A stretch of DNA of 64,000 nt from Proteles cristata cristata (Eukaryota > Chordata > Mammalia > Carnivora > Hyaenidae): positions 1,674,001 to 1,738,000 of the forward strand of contig JAESUZ010001073.1 in the NCBI GenBank assembly GCA_017311185.1, given 5' to 3'. Position numbers and translations under genes: made by a program. This document shows, piece after piece, positions 12,822-25,545 of this stretch. Numbering within the stretch: position 1 is the first letter of the stretch; every line of letters starts with the position of its first letter. The notes beneath the pieces were generated by a model, which saw only the letters and a list, made by a program, of their open reading frames with translations, was not told where the DNA came from and ran no database searches.

Positions 12822-13223
12822 CTGTATTTGTTTTCTGGGGCTGCCGTAACGATGAACCACAGACTGGTAAGCAACAGAAATAAGCTGTTTTGGAGCTCTG
12901 GAAGCTAGATGTCCACGATCAAGATGTCAGCAGGACTGGCTCCTTGTGAGGAAAGAATGTGTTCCAGGCCTCTCTCCTTGTTTCTAGATGGCTATCTTCT
13001 CCCTGTGTCTTCATGTGGTCTTCCTTCTGTACATTTTTCTGTGTCCAAATGTCTTCTTCTTATAAGGATACCAGTCATAGTGGGTTAGGGGCCACCCTAA
13101 TGACCTCATTTTAATTTAGTTACCTCTTTAAAGTCTGTCTCCAAATATGGTGCTGCTTTGTGGTAACAGGGTTTAGGACTTCAACCTATGAAGTTTTGGG
13201 CGATGCATTTCAGCCCATAGTAC
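12822..13223 (-). mobile_element. Solo LTR, MaLR (MLT1-like)
   Basis: 'tatttgttttctggggctgc' at the start and '..tataaggataccagtcat..' and '..gacttcaacctatgaa..cagcccata' at the end match the antisense order of MLT1-type LTRs from family knowledge. The exact subfamily was not assigned. Confidence 0.65.
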
Positions 13224-13482
13224 CACCTCAGTCTTTCATCTACTCATAGAGAAGACATGTGCAAATGTTTTCTGTGTGCTTCTGTGCTCATTTTGTTGAG
13301 GGCAGTTAAAGCCCTGAGCAGATTGCTGGCATCCACAGAGATTGAGGAAGTTACTTCTAAACGTTATTATTTAAATCAGTCTAAACCAACACAGAAACAT
13401 AGAACAGGAATTTTGCTTTTCTCTTATTTATAACTTAGACTAAAGTTAAAAGAAAATTAATTGGTATAAAATCTCTGGTGGC

Positions 13483-13590
13483 ACCGGGGTGCCTGGTTGA
13501 GTGTCCAACTTTGGCTCAGGTCATAATCTCATGCTTTGTGGGTTAAGCCCCACAACAGGCTCCCTGCTGGCTGTGTGGAGCCTGCTTGGG

Positions 13591-13631
<41 letters not shown>

Positions 13632-13706
13632 GCTCCTCCTCCACTTGGGCTATCTCTCTCTCTGTCTCTCTCTCGAAATAAATAAATAAAAATTAAAAAA
13701 AAAAAC
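13483..13706 (+). mobile_element. CAN-SINE with expanded (CT)n
   Basis: Sense copy with part of the head missing ('ggggtgcctggttgagtgtc'). There are perfect CT runs around 13591-13627, and the tail is 'aaataaataaataaaaatt'. Confidence 0.9.
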
Positions 13707-14179
13707 CAGTGGCACTGAGAAGTACATGGGTAGATGTTTGAGAATAAAACTGAAACACTATGTAGATCTGATTGGTTCTGAAAACACAAAATGGGAAAAT
13801 TTGATAGAATTTTAATTTTAATATTTGTAATATTGTAATATTCTTCAGCTTCAGGCCATCTTTCTATAGCATAGTCCAGTTTATTTCCTGAGCACTTTTG
13901 ACAGGTGTTTCAGCACATTCATGAAAATTGGCAAGTTTCAGATATGATATGTGGAGTTTTGTATTTTTACAAGTTGAATTAAAAAAATTATTCTGGGCTA
14001 CTGCTTTGGCAATTTATCATTCTATTTCTCTCAGAGCAAAATATACACTTAAAAACCTTCACTGAAAAATGTACCTTTTCTGGAGGAAGGCTTTGTACTA
14101 TTTACAAGTATTTGTAAACTACACATGCATAATTTTACTATTTAGTTTGCTAAGTGACCAGTTTTTAAAATGGTTGTTT

Positions 14180-14614
14180 CTGGGACACCAGGGTGGCTCA
14201 GTTGGTTAAACATCCAACTTCAGCTCAAGTCATGATCTCGCAGTTCGTGGGTTCAAGCCCCACATTGGGCTCTGTGCTAACAGCTCAGAGCCTGGAACCT
14301 CCTTCAGATTCTTTGTCTCCCTCTTTCTCTGCCCTCTCTCTGCTTGTTCTCTCTCTCTCTTAAAAACAAATACATAAAGAGGCGCCTGGGTGGCTTAGTC
14401 GGTTAAGCGTCCGACTTTCGCTTAGGTCATGATCTCGCGGTTCGTGGGTTCGAGCCCCGCATCGGGCTCTGTGCTGACTGCCAACTCAGAGCCTGGAGCC
14501 TGTTTCAGTCTGTGACTCCCTCTCTCTCTGACCCTCCCCTACTCACGCTCTCTCTCTCTCTCTCCTAGAAATAAATAAAACATTAAAAAAATAAAAAATA
14601 CAAATAAATAAACA
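14180..14614 (+). mobile_element. Nested pair of CAN-SINEs
   Basis: An older SINE (14180-14378) is flanked at the outer edges by ttaaaatggttgttt (14165-14179) and ttaaaatggtcattt (14615-14629). A young-subfamily SINE (14379 to about 14600) sits in its A-rich tail with its own near-duplication (acaaatacataaa and acaaataaataaa). Confidence 0.92.
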
Positions 14615-14659
14615 TTAAAATGGTCATTTTTAATACCCAAATAAGGCTAAAGTGAGTTT

Positions 14660-14879
14660 AAAAATTTTTTTAAATATTTTATTTATTGCTGAGAGAGAGA
14701 GAGAGACAGCGTGAGCAGGGGAGGGTCAGAGAGAGAGGGAGACACAGAAACTGAAGCAGGCTCCTGGCTCTGAACTGGCTGTCAGCACAGAGCCCAACAC
14801 GGGGCTCAAACCCACAAACCGTGAGATCATGACCTGAGCTGAAGTCAGCTGCTTAACCGACTGAACCATCCAGGTGCCC
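14660..14879 (-). mobile_element. CAN-SINE with 13-nt target duplication
   Basis: Antisense copy flanked by ctaaagtgagttt at 14647-14659 and 14880-14892. It is the third SINE within 700 bp. Confidence 0.93.
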
Positions 14880-14892
14880 CTAAAGTGAGTTT

Positions 14893-17194
14893 TAAAAGAA
14901 GTATGACACAAACAGGGACACTAGTTTTAGCCCAGCCTCACTGTCTTATTCCCTGCACCTGTATGTGGGAGACAACAATGAAGTGATAAGTTCTCACTAT
15001 TTTAAGAAAGAAAATGACTCAAGTTACAGGGTTAATTACTTTCGTAAATTTTTTCTGATATTTTTCTTATATTTTAAGGTACAATTGTTTTATTTTCTTA
15101 GGTGCAAAATTTTTCCTACTTCTCATATGTTTTAAACCAGTTCTCTCATACCAACAAAACTAGAACGATCAGCATCAGAAAAATAGAGTTCAGGATACAT
15201 TCCAGACTAATTCCTTCTGCCCTCCAACAAATGACTAACTTAACTTAGCATAGCTAAATTAAGATTATTGATCATTTGTGTTTTGATGCAGGTATCATCT
15301 TTCCCATGAGATTTTAAGTTATTGGTTACTTCACTAATTTCATGGGGAAAGGGAATTTCATGGATCATTCAGACATACGTTTATGCAAATGCAGTAAATA
15401 TGAGATATAGAGCTTGGTAGCAGGAAATCAATGGTGTAAGTGAGAAAATACCACCTGTTAAAAATGAGACTGAAGTTCATTATTCTGGTACTGGAGAGTC
15501 AGTTTAAGCCATATAAGAATAACAGTCATCAGAGTATTGTTAGAGATGTATCACGAAGCTGAGAGGAATGGAAAAATCCAGGAGTTTTAAAAACAGTATT
15601 TCTGTAAATTTAGTTTTTTCTTCAAGTTGATACACATGACCAGTATGTGGTAAGTGTCAGGAGCAGGTTACAGAATTAACATGGAAATCCTTTGTCTGGT
15701 ATTATAGTCCACTATTGGTATTTTCTGTGCATTTATTGAAATGTCTTACACACTTCATGCTCTGGAGTGTTACATGTGTTTGTACTTCACATTTGCCTCA
15801 GATATTTCAGTGAGCAGAATACAATAAGGGGCATTAGGAAAGCCCAATGAATATTTATGGTAATCCACGGGAACCACACACATAAATGAACTTGCTTGGT
15901 TCCCAGACATCTATCTTCCATTTTATTCTCAAGGGTATTTCAGAGAAAAACAATTTGTTGTAGTTGATTTATTTTACCAAATATACTAATATTTCAGTGG
16001 CTATATCCAAACCTAAAAACGGTGATAGTTCAACACTAAAAGTGGGTTTAAATTGAATCATAAAAGCGTTTGTGCTTACAAGGCTTATTTTTGGCTTTTA
16101 TCTATCATCAGCTCTTTGTTGGATGTAATTTTTATGATCTCATATTTATAAATTGGATAGCATTCATTTGGAGAACCCAAAATGAGAAAATAAAATATTT
16201 CTGGAAAGAAGTATTCTTTTTTTTTTTCTCTGAATGTATTGTTATAGTCCCATGTGACAAACTCCAGTGTTTGACAAGGCTACATGCATGTGGCCTTTCT
16301 AACTCTATTTTTACCATTTAAGAACCCGGTAGGGGGGAATTTAAGGTTGAGACTGGCCCCAGAGATCCCACACCAAGTACGTTTCCTGACTTTGCAGGTA
16401 GAAGGCAGGAGACATTCAGTGTGGAGGTTCTGTGTTGATTTCTGTTGTTTATAGCCCCCAGAGGTAGGCGAAGTAAGAGTACTCCTACATTTACTCCTGA
16501 ACAATCAAGAAAGAAAAAAGTCTCAGCTTAATGGGGAAAATGATCCTCAGCAAATAATATCATCATCAATTTATTAATGTTGGCAACACAAAAATGAAGT
16601 TTCCATCTTATAACGTGAACACAAAAGAATGACTCAAATAATTTCAAGTATTCTATGGCCTCTGGGTCTTATTTTGGTGAGGACTTCAGATCTACAAATT
16701 CCAGAACAAATGATTCAGGATATTAGCTGGTATTCTGACCCCATATAAATGAGAAAAAAAAATATTGTCTATAGATACTTGACTATACAGTACTATTAAA
16801 CATGAGCTTAATCAGCCTGACTCTGGACACAGACCAAATATGGCATTTAAGGTAACTTTGTGCAGTGTCAGGAGCGCTGGTCTGGGCCACGGGCGTTCTC
16901 TGTATCATTGTTGACTGTGGGATCTTAGGCCTCTGGGCTCTTACCTGCTTTATCCATCAAGTTAAATTAAAAACCAAAACTGAACCAGGTATCTTTTGAG
17001 GTTCCTTCTCTCATGTTTCTCTGACTTTCCATCTGTTTTCTGGACTTACATTCTTAGTGTGATTACAAAGTAAATAAATTTCTATTCAGAAATAGCAGAG
17101 GGTAGACTTCAGCTGCCCCACCCTCAAGACACAATAAAAAGTTTACTAAGGTGCTTCCCAAGATTATAATAAAAATTATAATAAAAATTTATTG
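14893..17194. other. Intronic single-copy DNA
   Basis: 2.3 kb, AT-rich, without a repeat or exon I can support. 16860-16970 has a faint sense MIR resemblance, too weak to call. Confidence 0.55.
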
Positions 17195-17360
17195 AGATAT
17201 TTAATCCTCATGGTAGCTGTATGAGATAGAAGCAATTTTCATCTCCATTTTATAAGTGACAAAGCTGAAGTATAGGGATATTAAGTCATTTGCCTCAGGT
17301 TTCACAGACAGGTGCAGATGACCCAGCTGGGATTAGAACCCAGGCAGCATGATTCATAGG
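17195..17360 (-). repeat. MIR element
   Basis: 'catctccattttataagtga', '..ggtttcacagacagg..' and '..gggattagaacccagg' are the antisense MIR core and tRNA-like head in the correct order. Confidence 0.75.
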
Positions 17361-17644
17361 ATCTTTGCTCTTTAATACTAAATTATGTGATGCTTGCCTT
17401 TGAGCAAAAGTAGGAGGAGGAGAAAAATGACAGGGGTTTGTGTTTCATATGGGCTGTTAAGGCAATGTCTCTTTGACACGTAATATTAGATGGAGACTCG
17501 AGGAAGGTCAAGGGGCCACACCATACAGATATCCAGGGCCGAGGAAGCAGTACATGTTCAAGACCCAAGCTAGGAGCCGGCATCCTGTGTTTGAGAAGCA
17601 GCAAGGAGACCCGTGTGCCTGGAGAGGAATTTGTGTACTGTTGC

Positions 17645-18115
17645 GTAGCACTAGATCATGAGACCAGAGAAGTGGGAGAGGGACCAGATCATGTAGGACT
17701 TTTGCAGAACATCATAAGACCTTTGGGTTTTCCCTTGAGTTAGACAGGAAGCCAGTGGTAGGTTTGGAGCATAAGAGTAAGTTATATCTGATTTATGATT
17801 TACAGAAACCACTGTGTCCGCCAGACAGAGAATACACTGAAGAGTGAAAGCAGGGAGAATTTTTAAGAGGTTATTGCAGTGATTTAGGTGAGAAATGAAG
17901 GCAACATGGACCAACGTGATGGCGGTGGAGGCGGACAGTCCTAGGATTCTGGATACATAATGGAGCGTGAATGGATAGATTTTGCTGATGGACTGAATGC
18001 GAGGTATAATAAATGATGAGTCCAACGTGACTCTAAGGAGAGTGGACTGACTAACTGGAAGAATGGAGGTGCCATTTATTGTGAAGGGGAAGACCATGGG
18101 AAGAGCCTTACTCAT
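17645..18115 (-). repeat. L2 fragment
   Basis: Antisense L2 3' ORF2 wording in order: 'gatcatgtaggac..', '..gacaggaagccagtgg..', '..agcagggagaatttttaag..ttattgcagtgatttagg', '..ggaagaatggaggtgccattta'. The open frame on this strand (17651-18115, 154 codons) is an L2 relic, not a gene. Confidence 0.75.
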
Positions 18116-19408
18116 CTCATGCCCTTGGTGCTCTGCACAGCAAATAGGTATATGATGGAATTGAACTTGTTCGGTGCAGAATTATTCCTTCTCCTGACAG
18201 GCTTCCTCAAGTGAACACAGAAAGCTAAGGCAATGAATTCTAGGCAAGACACCATGTCGCCTTTGCATGGTATTTGGAGCATGCAAGTGGCCGTGATATC
18301 AAAAGGGAAAATTCCATTTTAGTTTGGAGAGAAATCCTCTTTCATGAGTGATGAACCTGAATTTAAGAAAGGTATGAAACAAAAAGCTTCGCTCTTCTGC
18401 AATGTGTAGAGTAATTTTGAGCAGGACTTCAGTGACTGGTGAAGATATGTTATTCCAGAACAGCTTCTTTCTTTGGGTTTTCATAAGGATGGACATTGTT
18501 ATAATAAGTGACTAAGGAAGAATTTGGAAGAGGATGATAGGAGAGACACTATTTTCTGCGATAGATGCAGTGTTCCTAGAACACATAAGTTTGTTGGATC
18601 TAACGGTTAGCTCTGGAGCTCCCAAAGAAAGTTCAACACTCTGTATGGCTCTAATTCAAACTACTAAGTCAGTTAGTATTAGAGCTTAGGGAAGCCCTGG
18701 AAGTCACATCCCTCTCCCAGGATTTGGAACAGTTGAGAGGCAGGAATCATTCAGAGCGAGGTCAGAATGCAGCTTAATACCTTCAATGTGCCACCGGAAA
18801 ACATACTTTAGATCTGTGGATGTTTTCACTGGTATTTTGCCCCAGTAACAACCTCACATTCCCCCAAAGGGACAAGACTTTAAGAGTATGGCAGAGAGAG
18901 GTCCAGAATCCACATGCTCGTGTGGTCAGAAAGAACTTAGGAGAGCATCCTCTTATACCTTCTTTCCAACTCACTCATTAGATAAAGTACTTCCCTTTTT
19001 CAGGGGAGTAGCTGAGTAACTGGTTGGGCAGAGAGAGGTCAGAAGTGTCACTAGTCGGAGGCCTCCCCCTGTGACATGAGGTGAGGAACTTCTCCACTGA
19101 CATTTCCCCATTGGGAGCTTTTCTCATTACACAGATTTTCATTGCCTTTCTCTATCTGCAGTTCACATTTTTATGAGAAATACCGTATGTGTGTATTACT
19201 TACTCTGTACTGTAGGAGAAATAGGGCTGTTTTTTCCCCATAGAAACCTTCCTTGATCAATAACAAGTCATCAGTCACACCTCACTATGTGCTCCCACTA
19301 AGCCGTGTGTAATCGCCAGTTTTACTGATACTAAATCGTTTCTTTTCTCTGTGAGCTTGAGAACCACTAGCATAGGCATGTTTCAGTCAAGATGGGCTCA
19401 GGGACATT
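18116..19408. other. Intronic single-copy DNA
   Basis: No repeat or exon recognised. Confidence 0.55.
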
Positions 19409-19630
19409 TTTTTTTTTAATTGTTAATGTTTATTTATTTTGATAGAGCGACACAGAGCACGAGTAGGGGAGGGGTAGAGAGAGAGAGGGAGAGACAGAAT
19501 CAATCCAAAGCAGGCTCCAGGCTCTGAGCTGCCAGCACAGAGCCCAATGCGGGGCCTGAACCCACGAGCCATGAGATCACGAGCTGAGCCGAAGTTGGAT
19601 GCTTAACTGACTGAGCCACCCAGGTGCACC
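19409..19630 (-). mobile_element. CAN-SINE
   Basis: Antisense copy: 'aatgtttatttattttgata', (GA)n, 'ctccaggctctgagctgcc', and the head ends 'ccacccaggtgcacc'. Confidence 0.9.
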
Positions 19631-20229
19631 AAGAAAATGTCTTTAAAATGAATATTTGGAATTTATTTTCCCAAAATTTCGCCAGTATACCTGAATTGAA
19701 AGGTATTTGCTTTCCATTCTTCAAATGCCGAGTGTTAGACTCTACCAGACCGTATTGATTGGTGGTGCAGTGCTTAATAGAATTTTCAAAATTTGATGCC
19801 ACTGTTAAAACATTATACTCTTCATCATTAACAACAAACATTTATCAAAGCCTGCTTCATATCAAATACAATATCAAGTTCTAAGGCAACAGGAAGAGTC
19901 AATTAAGTGCCCACAGATGTTTGTGCTCCAGTATAGAATGCATGCCATGTGAGTATGTGTGAAAAGTAAATAACATGTTAAGCCTATACTGCTTGCTAAG
20001 TGAATTATATAGGTGTTAGAGGCAGAATGTGAAGTCATGCACCAAAGATGTTTTTGACAGATTTGGAATGTGTACAGGCCCTTTCTGAGGAATTATTCAT
20101 AAAGCTTGAGACACTAGAAATGAGTGTTACTGTTACCTTTTTAGAAATTGATCATTATGGGCGTCTTGGTCCTAGGAAATTTCAGGGTGGAGAAGGAATT
20201 GTAGCTGGTCCTCAAATATCCCAAGGATG

Positions 20230-20642
20230 AGCTGTTTGTGTGCCCTCCTCACATCCCTCTGCATTCCTCTGATTAATAAATAGCATCCCCCTCCTCCAAG
20301 CTGCTCAGTCAGAACCTTAAGTGTCATTCTTGTTCCTCTTTATCTCCCACCCCACATGACAAATCCCTCGGCAAGTCCCAGTGATTCTGCCTATAATTTT
20401 TCCTTGAACACACCCAGCTGCCTGTTTGCCCTGCTGTCCCCTGGCCTAGCCCATCATCCTGAACCAAGACATCATCATCTCCTGCCTGGACTGTTCCTCA
20501 TTCATCTCCCTGCTTCCACTATTTGTAACCTCCAACCCATTATTTCCATAGACTTAGAGTCATAAATCATAAATCACATTATGTCATTCCTCTGTTTAAA
20601 CCCTTTGATGTCTTTCTATTGCTCTTTAAAAGAAAATCCACA
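20230..20642 (+). repeat. L2 fragment, ended by a SINE
   Basis: Sense L2 wording: '..gctgctcagtcagaacctta..', '..tcccagtgattctgcctata..', '..catcatctcctgcctggact..', '..atgtcattcctctgtttaaa'. The SINE at 20643 interrupts it. Confidence 0.75.
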
Positions 20643-20848
20643 TTTTTTTTTTAATATTTATTTTTGAGAGAGAGACAGAGTGCAAGGGGGGAAGGAGCAG
20701 AGAGCAAGGGAGACACAGAATCCAAAGCAGGCTCCAGCCTCTGAGCTGTCAGCACAGAGCCCGATGCGGGGTTCAAACTCATGAACCGTGAGATCATGAC
20801 CGGAACTGAAGTTGGATGCTTAACCAACTGAGCCATCCAGGCACCCCC
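20643..20848 (-). mobile_element. CAN-SINE
   Basis: Antisense copy: T-run and 'aatatttatttttgagagag', then the body, with the head ending 'gccatccaggcaccccc'. Confidence 0.9.
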
Positions 20849-21189
20849 AAAATACTCTTGCCAGAATAAACAAAGCCCTGTGTTCAAAGAAGGAAACAAG
20901 ATTAATAGCAGAAAAACCATTGTAAGCAGCAGGTCTGATGGGGTGAGTTCAGGTTGTAGAGAGAAGATACCAGAGAACATTAGGCATAGTGGATAGTGTA
21001 GAAGACAAGAAGATAAATGCAAAATAATTCAGGCTGTGCTTTGTGAACAAATCATCCATAGCTCTGTTTGAGAGTAATCCTGTTTATATGATGCAGAGTT
21101 TTATTTCGTTAATGCTAGGATATAAATTTGGGAAGTAAAACTAACATATAGAAGTTCTTAGTGTCAAAGCTGTGGGAGTAGGATTTACC

Positions 21190-21345
21190 TTTCAGTCAAC
21201 TTGAGGCTGCTGAGAAAGACTTTTAACCAGGGATGAGTCTTTAGAGCTAATTCTGCAGGTACCACTGGTGAAAAATACTGCGGGCTGAGAGGTCAGGTCA
21301 GAGAGGATTGTTGCAGTCCAGCTGAGAGCTTAGGAAGTGGATTTT
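21190..21345 (-). repeat. L2 fragment (weak)
   Basis: '..ttaaccagggatgagtc..' followed by '..gattgttgcagtccagctga' follows antisense L2 order. Short and diverged. Confidence 0.45.
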
Positions 21346-22121
21346 TTTTTCCTTTCTTTTCTTTCTGTTTTTCAGGAAATGCATTTCTAAGGCTGTTCCA
21401 TTTAAAAGGATGTACTTTTTCTGTCTGACGTTAATCCCAAACTAAAAACTACTCAAAGGAACTTATTAAGCAGTGAAGGGAATGAGGATCTGGACTTTGG
21501 GAAGCTTTATGAGTAAATAAAGTTGCACAAACATAAAAGTATCTCTTCCTTGCCATTCCTTGCCCTCCATGTTTACACTCTCCTCACCCTAGGTGTACTG
21601 GTGTTTTGCATTGAAATCCTTAGGAATTTCCTTTTCCTAAGGAGATTAGTGGACAAAGAGCCTGTAAAGCTGGGCTGCAGTATTACAGTGCGTCAGTAGG
21701 TGTCCCCATCTCACAAACGTTTTTCCCCAGTCTTAGAATTTCTCAAGTCCACAGCTTTAAGTTATATAATATAATGTTATATTTTATCCCGTACATTTTG
21801 GGTTCTCTGTAGTCAGAAATATTTATTCAGGCCACAGAAAATCAACAGTTTTTTTCCCCCCTAAATCTAGTTACTTAAAATAACAGTCACATTTTATGCA
21901 GGGTGATACTTTTGTACAATCGGTAGTCTGCTTAATTTTAGCTACTGTAATATTACATTATTTATTTTTATAATATTTTAATATTGGTAGAGCTATAGGC
22001 ACATCCTGGAACCAGAAAGAGTATAGTTTTTATACTTTGTTTTCATTTTTATTCTCTCCATGTAGCATTTTCACCATCACAGATAGTTCTATAGGCAGCC
22101 CTGGTATAGCTTAAACTGATC
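21346..22121. other. Intronic single-copy DNA
   Basis: AT-rich. No repeat or exon recognised. Confidence 0.5.
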
Positions 22122-23234
22122 TTTTTTTTTTTTTTTTTTTTTTTACAAATAATTTATTGTCAAATTAGTTTCCACATAACACCCAGTGCTCATCCCCACA
22201 AGTGTCCTCCTCCATGCCCACCCCTCCTCCCCCCACATCCACCAGTCCTCAGTTTTTGTCAGCATTCAAGAGTCTCTCATGGTTTGCCTCTCTCCCTTTC
22301 CCCCACCATTTCCGCCCTTCTTCTCCCCCTTGGTCCTCCGTCAAGTTCCTTCAAATCCTCCTATACGTGCACACATATGATATTTGTCCTTCTCTGCCTG
22401 ACTTATTTCGCTCAGCATAACACCCTCAAGGTCCATCCATGTTGCTACACATGGCCAGATTTCATTGTTTCTCATTGCCATGTAGTATTCCATGGTATAG
22501 ATAAACCACATCTTCTGGATCCATTCGTCCGTTGATGGACACTTAGGCTCTTTCCACGTTTTGACTATTGTTGAGAGTGCTGCTATGAACATTGGAGTAC
22601 ATGTGCTCCTATGCCTCAGCATTTTTGTATCCCTTGGGTAAATTCCTAGCAGTGCTATTGCTGGGTCATAGGGGAGTTCTATTGTTAGTTTCCTGAGGAA
22701 CCTCCACACTGTTTTCCAGAGGGGCTGTACCCGTTTACATTCCCACCAACAGTGTAGGAGGGTGCCCGTTTCTCCACATCCTCGCCAGCATCTAGAGTTC
22801 TGTGATTTGCTCATTTTAGGCACTCTGACTGGCATGAGGTGGTATCTCAGTGTGGTTTTGATTTGTATTTCCCTGATGAGGAGGGATGCTGAGCATCATT
22901 TCATGTGTCTGTTGGCCATCTGGATGTCCTCTTTGGAGAAGTGTCTGTTCATATCTTCTGCCCATTTCTTCACTGGGTTGTTTGTTTTTCGGGCATGTAG
23001 TTTGGTGAGTTCCTTATAGATTCTGGATATTAACCCTTTATCTGATATATCATTTGCAACAATCTTTTCCCATTCCGTTGGTTGCCTGTTAATTTTCTGG
23101 GTTGTTTCCTTGGCTGTGCAGAAGCTTTTAATCTTGATGAGGTCCTAAGAGTTCATTTTTGCTCTTGATTCCCTTGCTTTTGGGGATGTGTCAAGTAAGA
23201 AGTTGCTGCAGTGGAGGTCAAGGAGGTTGTTTCC
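22122..23234 (-). mobile_element. L1 3' end, left arm of an L1 inverted repeat
   Basis: Begins with a 23-T run (reverse poly(A)), then 'aatttattgtcaaattagtt' (antisense terminus), the C-rich 3' UTR and the ORF2 C-terminus. At about 23234 it meets, without spacer, an L1 in the opposite orientation. Confidence 0.92.
22341..22835 (-). pseudogene. L1 ORF2p C-terminal remnant (164 codons open)
   Basis: Within the left-arm L1 the antisense frame still reads as the end of ORF2p: a Cys/His-rich segment ([12 protein letters not shown]), then IAALSTIVKTWKEPKCPSTD, YTMEYYMAMRNNEIWPC and MLSEISQAEKDKYHM. Reverse transcriptase and endonuclease domains are absent because the copy is truncated, so it cannot mobilise itself. 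It is a relic without host function that I can infer. Confidence 0.85.
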
Positions 23235-24480
23235 TCTTTAACAGATGGTGCTGGGAGAACTGGACAGCAACATGCAGAAGAATGAAACTAGATCATTTTC
23301 TCACACCATACACCAAAATAAACTCAAAATGGATAGAAGTCCTGAATGTGAGACAGGAAACCATCCAAACCCTAGAGGAGAAAGCAGGAAACAACCTTCT
23401 TGACCTTAACTGCAGCAGTGTCTTACCTGACACATCCCCAAAAGCAAAAATGAACTCTTAGGACCTCATCAAGATTAAAAGCTTCTGCATGGCAATCCAT
23501 AAAACAAATTGGCAACCAACTGAATGGGAAAAGATAGTTGCAAATGACATATCAGATAAAGGGCTAGTATCCAAAATCTATAAGGAACTCCCCAAACTCC
23601 ACACCTGAAAAACAAACAATCCAGTAAAGAAATGGGCAGAAGACATGAACACACACTTCTTCAAAGAGGACATCCAGATGGCCAACAGACACATGAAAGG
23701 ATGCTAAGCATCCCTCTTCATCAGGGGAATACAAATCAAAACCACACTGAGATACCACCTCACACCAGTCAGAGTGCCTAAAATGAACAAATCAGGAGAC
23801 TGTAGATGCTGGTGAGGATGTGGAGAAATGGGCACCCTCCTACATTGTTGGTGGGAATGTACACTGGTGCAGCCCCTCTGGAAAACAGTGTGAAGGTTCC
23901 TCAAAAAATTAACAATAGAACTCCCCTATGACCCAGCAGTAGCACTGCTATAAATTTAACCAAGGGATGCAGGAACATAGGGGCACATGTACTCCAGTGT
24001 TTATAGCAGCACTGTCAACAGTAGCCAAAACATGGAAAGAGCCCAAATGTCCATCAACTGACGAATGAATCAAGAAGACGTGGTTTATCTATACGATGGA
24101 ATACTACATGGCAATGAGAAAGAATGAAATCTGTCCATGTGTAGCCAATGTGGATGGAACTTGAGGGTGTTATGCTGAGTGAAATAAGTCAGGCAGATAA
24201 GGGCAGATACCATATGTTTGCAAATATAGGTGAATTAGGAGGAACTTATCGGAGGACGAAGGGGGAGAAGAAGGGGAAAAATAGTTGGGGAGAGGGAGGG
24301 AGGCAAACCATGAGAGACTCTTGAATGCTGAGAACAAACTGAGGCCTGATGGGAGTGGCGGGAGGGGAAGGGGAGTGATGGGCATGGAGGAGGGCACTTG
24401 GGATGAGCGCTGGGTGTTATATGGAAGCCACTTGACAATAAACTCTTTAAGGAAAAAAAATTTTAAAAATAAATAAAAAT
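23235..24480 (+). mobile_element. L1 3' end, right arm of an L1 inverted repeat
   Basis: Sense L1 from 'caacatgcagaagaatgaaa' through ORF2 C-terminal sequence (with stops, for example near 23462), a G-rich 3' UTR and 'cacttgacaataaactcttt', ending in an A-rich tail. It starts about 150 bp further 5' in L1 than its opposed neighbour. Confidence 0.92.
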
Positions 24481-24749
24481 GCACATTCTAATTGATCCTT
24501 GGATACAAAATGGTGAGAGCATGAGGCTAGGAACCCCTGCGGCTCATGCTAAGGAACAGACGACTCATGTTAGACAATTGGTCGTACTCTATGTAGTGTG
24601 CTAAAAATACTATTCCCTCGCGTTCCCAATTTGAAAATTCATTTGAAATGGCAGAGGTAATGTTGTATATCCTTAGTGTCTAGGAAAAGCATACTATTTT
24701 CCTTTACTCTCACACTTTATTTCTGGCCACCAAATGTGTGAGTTTTTTC

Positions 24750-25545
24750 TCCATCAACCAATTCACCACCGCCAGCTAGGTGTCCTTCAGTGTAACTCAG
24801 TTCTGCACTGTGTACCTGGTGGTAGTGTCAAACCACACAGGCTAATGGCTCAGTCCTACAAGGCTGCTCCCATTTTTAAGATGTCTGTCATAAGGCCAGG
24901 TCGTCACCTTTGTCTCTAACCAACCAGCCAAAAGCCTGAGGTTCTTAGGACCCCCTCCTCAGGTTTGATAATTTGCTAGAGTGGTTCACAGAACTCAGGA
25001 AAGAGTTGACTTGCTAAATCACAAGTTTATTGTAAAAAGATACAACTCAGGAATAGCCAGATTTCAGGGCCACATAGGGCAAGGTGGTTGGAAAGGGGAG
25101 TGGAACTTCCATGCCCTCTCCGGACATCCCACCCTCCCAGTACCTCCATATGTTCACCAACCTGGAAGCTTTCTAAACACATACGTAGGGGCTTTTAATG
25201 GAAGCTTCATCCTGTAGGCATGATCAATTGTTAAGTCCATCTCCGGTCCCTCTCTCCTCTCTGGAGAATAGGGCGTGGGGGCTGAAAGTTCTAAACTTCT
25301 AATCATGAGTTGGTCTCTATGGTGACCAACCCTCATCCAGCAGCCCACCAAGCATTGCCTCATTAGAATGATAGATGCTTCTATCAGGAAATTGCAAGGG
25401 ATTTAGGAGCTCTGTGTTAGATGCTCCTATCACGCAGGAAATTACAAGAGTTTTAGGGGCTTCTTGTTACAAACGAGGGTCGAAGACCAAATATTAGCAG
25501 GGAGACAGAAACCCTTATATCTATTTCTTATTATTGCCTATGTGG
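24750..25545 (-). mobile_element. Solo LTR, ERVL-like
   Basis: Antisense LTR-like unit of about 0.8 kb. On the minus strand it has an AATAAA signal (from 'tttattgta' near 25027), 'ccactctagcaaattatcaa' downstream, and upstream the wording of ERVL-type LTRs ('ctcctatcacgcaggaaatt' on +). Family assigned from memory; no internal retroviral genes are present. Confidence 0.55.

Noticed and set aside
17651..18115. 154-codon antisense frame as a gene
   Set aside because: The DNA follows L2 wording; the frame is a relic of L2 ORF2 read in a surviving frame.
22341..22835. 164-codon antisense frame as a host gene
   Set aside because: It is the C-terminal part of L1 ORF2p in a truncated L1; recorded as a pseudogene instead.
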